A stretch of DNA of 64,000 nucleotides from CAYRGQ01 sp964423925 (GTDB lineage Bacteria; Bacteroidota; Bacteroidia; Sphingobacteriales; Sphingobacteriaceae): contig CAYRGQ010000006.1 of assembly GCA_964423925.1 (NCBI GenBank), forward strand, positions 1 through 64,000. The letters are read 5' to 3'. A model generated the notes under the pieces. It saw only the letters and a list, made by a program, of their open reading frames with translations. It was not told the DNA's origin and did not search any database. Both the position numbers and the translations under genes were made by a program. The stretch's first letter is position 1; each line of letters opens with the position of its first letter. Below are positions 60,290-64,000 of this stretch, piece by piece.

Positions 60290-60793
60290 CTACGTAGTTT
60301 TTGTGTCTTCCGGAGCCGCCGCTGCACCCGCCGCCGCCGGACCAGCCGAAGCAGCTCCAGCAAAAGGAGGAGGCGGTACAGCACCCGGCGAACCAGCGAG
60401 GTCGCGCTTAGCTTCTTCCTCATCTTCGTCGATATCGTCAAAAATCCGCTTAATCGACATATCGACAATCTTATTCTTGATTGACTGCTTCAGCAAGGAC
60501 GCAACCACTAGGAGCAGGACGAAAATGCCCGCCGTAGCCAAAAAGCCGAGGGCATTGTTGCCCAGCAAATAGCTGAGGTAAAAACCCAAGGCCATGCTCA
60601 GGAAGAATAGTGCCAATACCGCCAAGATGCCCCTAAATACATCCAGTAAAAGCCGCGCGAGAATGCGTGACGACCGTTCCACTACGCCCAGTTTCAGCAA
60701 CTGCAATTGCGTCTCGGCATACTCCTTCCCTTTTTGGAAGGTGCCTTTGAATGAAAAACTGCGTTCGTCTTGTTTTGGCGGGTCGACAGGCAT
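60290..60793 (-). CDS. Holin-X-like (superfamily III) membrane protein
   Basis: 167 residues. YAETQLQLLKLGVVERSSRILARLL is an amphipathic start, followed by two membrane helices (GILAVLALFFLSMALGFYL and LGFLATAGIFVLLLVVASLL, about 55-95). This matches the 'phage holin family' domain proteins that are common in non-phage settings in Bacteroidota. The C-terminal tail is Asp/Glu-rich and then Ala/Pro/Gly low complexity. Not evidence of a prophage. It lies between the YtxH-type gene and the 163-residue gene. Confidence 0.75.
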   Translation of the reverse strand: MPVDPPKQDERSFSFKGTFQKGKEYAETQLQLLKLGVVERSSRILARLLLDVFRGILAVLALFFLSMALGFYLSYLLGNNALGFLATAGIFVLLLVVASLLKQSIKNKIVDMSIKRIFDDIDEDEEEAKRDLAGSPGAVPPPPFAGAASAGPAAAGAAAAPEDTKTT

Positions 60794-60814
60794 ATCCTTA
60801 AATCAATTTATAAA

Positions 60815-60844
60815 AGTGCGCAGGGACATAACAAACCCCGCACT
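60815..60844 (-). terminator. Hairpin terminator between the YtxH gene and the holin-like gene
   Basis: AGTGCG (60815-60820) and GGG (60823-60825) pair with CCC (60836-60838) and CGCACT (60839-60844), with a two-base bulge. TTTT follows on the minus strand, so some of the YtxH message may end here. Confidence 0.45.
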
Positions 60845-60979
60845 CGGTTCGTTTCGGTTAACAGTATTCTACAACGGAAACTGCGGATGGCAACCCGGGG
60901 CAAGCGGGTCGCAGGAACGAGCAGCGCCTAACTTTGGCATGGGGCTAGCCAACTTGCCTCTGCTTGCCCCTTTCTATAT

Positions 60980-61249
60980 TCAGGCGTGCTCTTCGATCGC
61001 TCCCTCGATATCCTTTTCGGCTTTGTCTACTTTGTTCTTGAGTGTAGCCAGCACCTTTTCCTTAAAGTCGTTTAACTGATCCAGCTGCTCGTTTGTCCGC
61101 TCCTTGAGGGCGTCTCCCAAATCTTTCAATGAATCGTTAAGTTTTTCGCGCGTCTCGCTTCCTTTTTCGGGAGCAAACAGTACGCCTAGCGCGGCTCCGG
61201 CGGCCAAACCAGCTAACAGGGCTGCCAGAATTTTTCCATTGTCATTCAT
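60980..61249 (-). CDS. YtxH-domain protein
   Basis: 89 residues. One Gly/Ala-rich membrane segment (ILAALLAGLAAGAALGVLFAPEKG, about 6-29) is followed by a charged helix that looks like a coiled coil (LNDSLKDLGDALKERTNEQLDQLNDFKEKVL). This is the YtxH layout, often linked to general stress. The role is unknown. The holin-like gene follows after 186 bases and a terminator-like hairpin. No exact promoter box is seen. Confidence 0.85.
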   Translation of the reverse strand: MNDNGKILAALLAGLAAGAALGVLFAPEKGSETREKLNDSLKDLGDALKERTNEQLDQLNDFKEKVLATLKNKVDKAEKDIEGAIEEHA

Positions 61250-61426
61250 GTGCTTTTTCTATTTTTTTTCTTAAACAAAACATTAACTCTTCTATGAGGC
61301 ATAGCAAATTCCCTGCCTGTTGCTAAATATACAACCAAAATGCGCAAACAGTTTTAAAAAACTCGAAAAATCACCTTTCTAATGAGTTTATTGCGCCACT
61401 TTTCGGCCTGATCGACAGCTTTTCTG

Positions 61427-61434
61427 TAGTTTTG
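61427..61434 (+). promoter_or_regulatory. -7 box immediately before the DUF481-type gene
   Basis: TAGTTTTG ends five bases before the ATG at 61440. No -33 TTG is visible, so the call rests on the -7 box alone. Confidence 0.45.
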
Positions 61435-61439
61435 CATGT

Positions 61440-62171
61440 ATGTACCTGCAGTACTTACTATTCGCCATCTTTTTCTTCGTCACCCACACCGTTCAAGGCC
61501 AGTTCAGCGACAGTGTAAACCACCGGATTCAATTAGGGTCGACCAACTCGATCAATAAGACGGTGGACGGGAGCGCTTACTTATCTAACAACATGCTCCG
61601 TTACACCCTGCAACACCGCGACATCCGGCTTAATTTCAACAACAATTGGCTTTATGGCAAACAGAATCGACGCCTCACCAACAACGATTTTTCGTCATCC
61701 TTAGACGTTAACCTATACAAGACCTTCCCCAATTTCTATTACTGGGGATTATTGAACTACAACACCAGCTACTCCCTACAAGTGAGAAATCAAGTGTTGT
61801 CAGGCCTGGGCGTCGCCTACAATTTTTTTGACACGGACAGCACCTACCTCAACCTGAGCAACGGCCTACTGTACGATGCAAGCAGCTTGATTATCAACGA
61901 GAATCGAACAGATTACCAAACCATACGCAATTCACTTCGGCTGTCCTACCGGTTCGTCATCCGGCGACTGGTGGTGGTCAGCGGCACCAATTTTTGGCAG
62001 CCCTCGCTGCGCGATTCCGAGGATTTCAGCATTCGACTAACTAACTCCATCGGCCTGAAACTAAACGAATGGCTTACGCTTACCGGTGCGCTGGCCTACA
62101 ACCGGGTAAACCTGACCGGTCGGGAAAATTTACTATACACGTATGGCCTTAATTTTGATTACTATTTTTAA
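61440..62171 (+). CDS. DUF481-type outer-membrane beta-barrel protein
   Basis: 243 residues with a signal peptide (YLQYLLFAIFFFVTHTVQGQ). The rest is alternating strands rich in Asn, Tyr and Ser (LRYTLQHRDIRLNFNNNWLYG, YYWGLLNYNTSYSLQVRNQVLSGLGVAYNFF) ending LLYTYGLNFDYYF with a terminal Phe, as in outer-membrane barrels. The pattern matches DUF481. The ATG at 61436 is out of frame. The methyltransferase gene follows after 45 bases with a strong hairpin between them. Its mRNA may be leaderless. Confidence 0.8.
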   Translation: MYLQYLLFAIFFFVTHTVQGQFSDSVNHRIQLGSTNSINKTVDGSAYLSNNMLRYTLQHRDIRLNFNNNWLYGKQNRRLTNNDFSSSLDVNLYKTFPNFYYWGLLNYNTSYSLQVRNQVLSGLGVAYNFFDTDSTYLNLSNGLLYDASSLIINENRTDYQTIRNSLRLSYRFVIRRLVVVSGTNFWQPSLRDSEDFSIRLTNSIGLKLNEWLTLTGALAYNRVNLTGRENLLYTYGLNFDYYF

Positions 62172-62173
62172 GC

Positions 62174-62195
62174 GGCGGGGAACGGTCTTCCCGCC
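62174..62195 (+). other. Strong stem-loop between the DUF481-type gene and the methyltransferase gene
   Basis: GGCGGG (62174-62179) pairs with CCCGCC (62190-62195), and AA/TT extend the stem inside past a bulged G. No T-run follows, so it may be a processing or attenuation element rather than a full terminator. Confidence 0.4.
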
Positions 62196-62216
62196 TGGCA
62201 TGGCAACACATCCCTA

Positions 62217-63587
62217 ATGAGTAATATCATCCCACCCGAACTGGTCCAACGCCTGGGCGCTAACCCGCTATTTGACACCGAAGCCTTCTTGGCTACCCAT
62301 ACGGAAGGTTCAAAAGCTACGTCAATTCGTATCAATCCAAAAAAGTCATTCTCGCATGATTTCACAGCCCTCAGTCCCGTGCCCTGGTGCGACACGGGCT
62401 ATTATTTGGCGGAGCGACCGATTTTCACGCTAGATCCGTTTTTTCATGCAGGCTGCTACTACGTGCAGGAGGCCTCTTCGATGTTCCTTGCTCATGCTCT
62501 GCGTGTGCTAGGCCTTGACCGCGCTCCGTTAGTGGCCATCGACATGTGCGCCGCGCCAGGCGGAAAGAGCACCCTGCTCAACAGTTACCTCCACCCTGAC
62601 AGCTTACTGGTGGCCAATGAACTGATACGCCCGCGGGCGAAGGTCCTCGCCGACAATTTAATCCGTTGGGGCAACACGAACACCGTCGTCAGCAAAAACG
62701 ACCCCGTTTCGTTCCAACGCCTACCCGGCTATGCCGACTTGATGGTTGTCGACGCGCCCTGCTCGGGATCGGGGATGTTCCGAAAGGATCCGGACACCAT
62801 TGACGACTGGTCGCTGGGCGCCGTAAAGTTGTGCTCGGAGCGCCAGCAACGGATTTTGGCAAGTAGCCTGGCGGCGCTTAAAACAGGAGGCATACTCCTA
62901 TATTCGACGTGCTCGTATTCAGAAGAAGAAAACGAGGACATCGCCGACTGGCTGGTAGAAACCCAAGGCATGCAGCCGGTTACCCTACCGATTGACCCCG
63001 ACTGGGGAATCGAGGAAACGGCCTCGCGGCGCCACGAGTGTCCGGGGTATCGTTTCTATCCACACCGCCTGCGCGGCGAAGGGTTTTTTATTGCTGCGTT
63101 CCGCAAAGCCCAACATCAGGAAAGTTTCGACCGGAAGAAAATCAAGCTAAACCCGCTTGCCGATCGGAAAAAGCTAATCGCGCCTTGGGTGCGTGATCCC
63201 AGTGATTTTATGACCTTTCAGTTGGAGGACGAGCTATTTCTCTTTCCCAAGGGCCGCGAAGTGGATCTACAAATCCTGCGCAATGTCCTATACCTCAAAA
63301 ATGCGGGGAGGCCTATTGGCAAAATAATACGGAATACGCTGGTGCCGGAGCATGGTTTGGCCATGAGCACGGACATCCACCCCGATGTGGACTACGCGCC
63401 ATTCGATCTTGAACAAGCCTTGGCTTTCCTGCACAAGGCACCCATGGATACGCAAAGTGTCAATCCGGAAGCGCGTAGCGGCTGGGCGCTAGCCCGATAT
63501 CAAGGCATCAATTTGGGCTGGCTGAAGCTCATGCCTAATCGCATCAACAATTACTATCCGAAAGAGTGGCGAATCGTCAATCTATGA
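62217..63587 (+). CDS. rRNA m5C methyltransferase, RsmF/YebU-like
   Basis: 456 residues. The NOL1/NOP2/Sun core has CAAPGGKST (SAM site, about 111-119), DAPCSGSGMFRKDP (Cys182) and STCSYSEEEN (catalytic Cys232). The two-cysteine mechanism is complete. The C-terminal region (about 290-456) has the RsmF-type PUA-like extension, ending NNYYPKEWRI. It should methylate a 16S rRNA cytosine at C5. A strong hairpin lies just upstream, and its end overlaps the convergent glycoside hydrolase gene by six bases. Confidence 0.9.
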   Translation: MSNIIPPELVQRLGANPLFDTEAFLATHTEGSKATSIRINPKKSFSHDFTALSPVPWCDTGYYLAERPIFTLDPFFHAGCYYVQEASSMFLAHALRVLGLDRAPLVAIDMCAAPGGKSTLLNSYLHPDSLLVANELIRPRAKVLADNLIRWGNTNTVVSKNDPVSFQRLPGYADLMVVDAPCSGSGMFRKDPDTIDDWSLGAVKLCSERQQRILASSLAALKTGGILLYSTCSYSEEENEDIADWLVETQGMQPVTLPIDPDWGIEETASRRHECPGYRFYPHRLRGEGFFIAAFRKAQHQESFDRKKIKLNPLADRKKLIAPWVRDPSDFMTFQLEDELFLFPKGREVDLQILRNVLYLKNAGRPIGKIIRNTLVPEHGLAMSTDIHPDVDYAPFDLEQALAFLHKAPMDTQSVNPEARSGWALARYQGINLGWLKLMPNRINNYYPKEWRIVNL

Positions 63588-64000
63588 GCCGTCGCCAAAC
63601 TGGAAAAAGGCGTTGATGGAAACCGGAAGTCGGCCCGTGGGGATCAAACGTCGCATGACGACCTTGGCCGCCGCACGCTGCAACTCGGGCTCATTTTGGT
63701 AGCACATCAGCATACTCGGTGTCGCCTCAACCCCCGGAAGACCCGCTAGGCTGTACGGGTTGGCAAACACGCAGAACACGCTATTCATGTTGGCCAGTTC
63801 GTTTATAAACAGACGTACATTGGCGTTATAATTCAATTCGCTTCTCGGACGGGAACGGGTATCGTGTAGCCCTACGATAATCTGGGGAAAGCGCCGGAGC
63901 TCCCTAGCCACCGCCGCAATATCGTCGGCGCTGGCATTAGCTGGCAGTACATAATGGAGGTGATTGTCAAACCTAGGCTCCAGGGCTTGCTGGAATGGCG
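63582..64000 (-). CDS. Glycoside hydrolase family 3 protein, C-terminal fragment (cut by window edge)
   Basis: The last 138 or so codons; the frame stays open to the window edge. PQIIVGLHDTRSRPRSE, NSVFCVFANPYSLAGLPGVEATPSMLMCYQNEPELQRAAAKVV and LIPTGRLPVSINAFFQFG match the C-terminal alpha/beta domain of GH3 beta-N-acetylhexosaminidase/glucosidase-type enzymes, which release terminal sugars, often from peptidoglycan fragments. Substrate and N-terminus are outside the window. The stop overlaps the methyltransferase gene by six bases. Confidence 0.75.
   Translation of the reverse strand, partial: PFQQALEPRFDNHLHYVLPANASADDIAAVARELRRFPQIIVGLHDTRSRPRSELNYNANVRLFINELANMNSVFCVFANPYSLAGLPGVEATPSMLMCYQNEPELQRAAAKVVMRRLIPTGRLPVSINAFFQFGDGS

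Noticed and set aside
60290..60793. The holin-like protein as a sign of prophage
   Set aside because: No integrase, capsid, tail or lysis genes are nearby, and this domain is common in ordinary Bacteroidota chromosomes.
1..64000. tRNA, rRNA, CRISPR array, insertion sequence or replication origin
   Set aside because: I looked for T-loop-like sequence, evenly spaced repeats, transposase motifs and DnaA-box clusters and found none I could support.

Overview
The window looks like ordinary chromosomal DNA from a member of the Bacteroidota, most likely a Sphingobacteriaceae-type organism. The evidence is Bacteroidota-style promoters (TTG or TTTG, 20 bases, then TAnnTTTG), a GldJ-type lipoprotein, two DUF5686 outer-membrane proteins, an RPB6-like RNA polymerase omega in a bamD-rpoZ-coaBC cluster, and few Shine-Dalgarno sequences. 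I see no rRNA, tRNA, CRISPR array, insertion sequence, prophage or clear island. The species is not identifiable by eye.

Layout. 1-6.3 kb: the start of a glycogen synthase gene (cut by the window edge), typA, and a xylose-use locus in which xylB-xylA diverge from a LacI-type regulator, with a near-perfect palindromic operator over the xyl promoter. 6.6-13.2 kb: a tail-specific protease lipoprotein, brnQ, an AsmA-like protein and xth. 13.2-15.4 kb: a secreted cyclophilin, a small conserved protein, a low-molecular-weight phosphatase and lspA. 15.6-24.4 kb: three unfamiliar envelope genes, an AI-2E-type permease, a crotonase and a DUF5686 protein, all leftward. 24.6-31.4 kb: two MFS transporters, gldJ, ispF, a DUF2218 protein and an M28 peptidase lipoprotein. 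31.5-36.8 kb: a WbpM/PglF-type sugar dehydratase, plsC, and bamD-rpoZ-coaBC. 37.0-48.5 kb: M14 and M28 peptidases, a NifU-like protein, glycerate kinase, a HAD phosphatase, a second DUF5686 gene and lpxK. 48.4-53.2 kb: a second LacI-type regulator, nth, recA, a sensor histidine kinase and a phosphatidylserine decarboxylase. 53.2-58.4 kb: polA followed by two tandem paralogues with MORN-like repeats and a TonB-C-like end. 58.7-64.0 kb: rsgA, a YtxH/holin-like membrane cassette, a DUF481-type protein, an rRNA m5C methyltransferase and the end of a family 3 glycoside hydrolase.

The functions fit a Gram-negative saprophyte: xylose use, extensive envelope building (BamD, LspA, LpxK, PlsC, Psd, WbpM), exported peptidases, and a DNA maintenance set (recA, nth, xth, polA). 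Two things stand out. First, several genes, most clearly bamD, nth and a small conserved gene at 14.3 kb, have the -7 box only 3-5 bases before the start codon, which predicts leaderless mRNAs and corrects some start codons. Second, the paralogous pair behind polA and the envelope trio at 15.6-19.8 kb are the best candidates for undescribed biology. I found no complete, obviously new multi-gene system.
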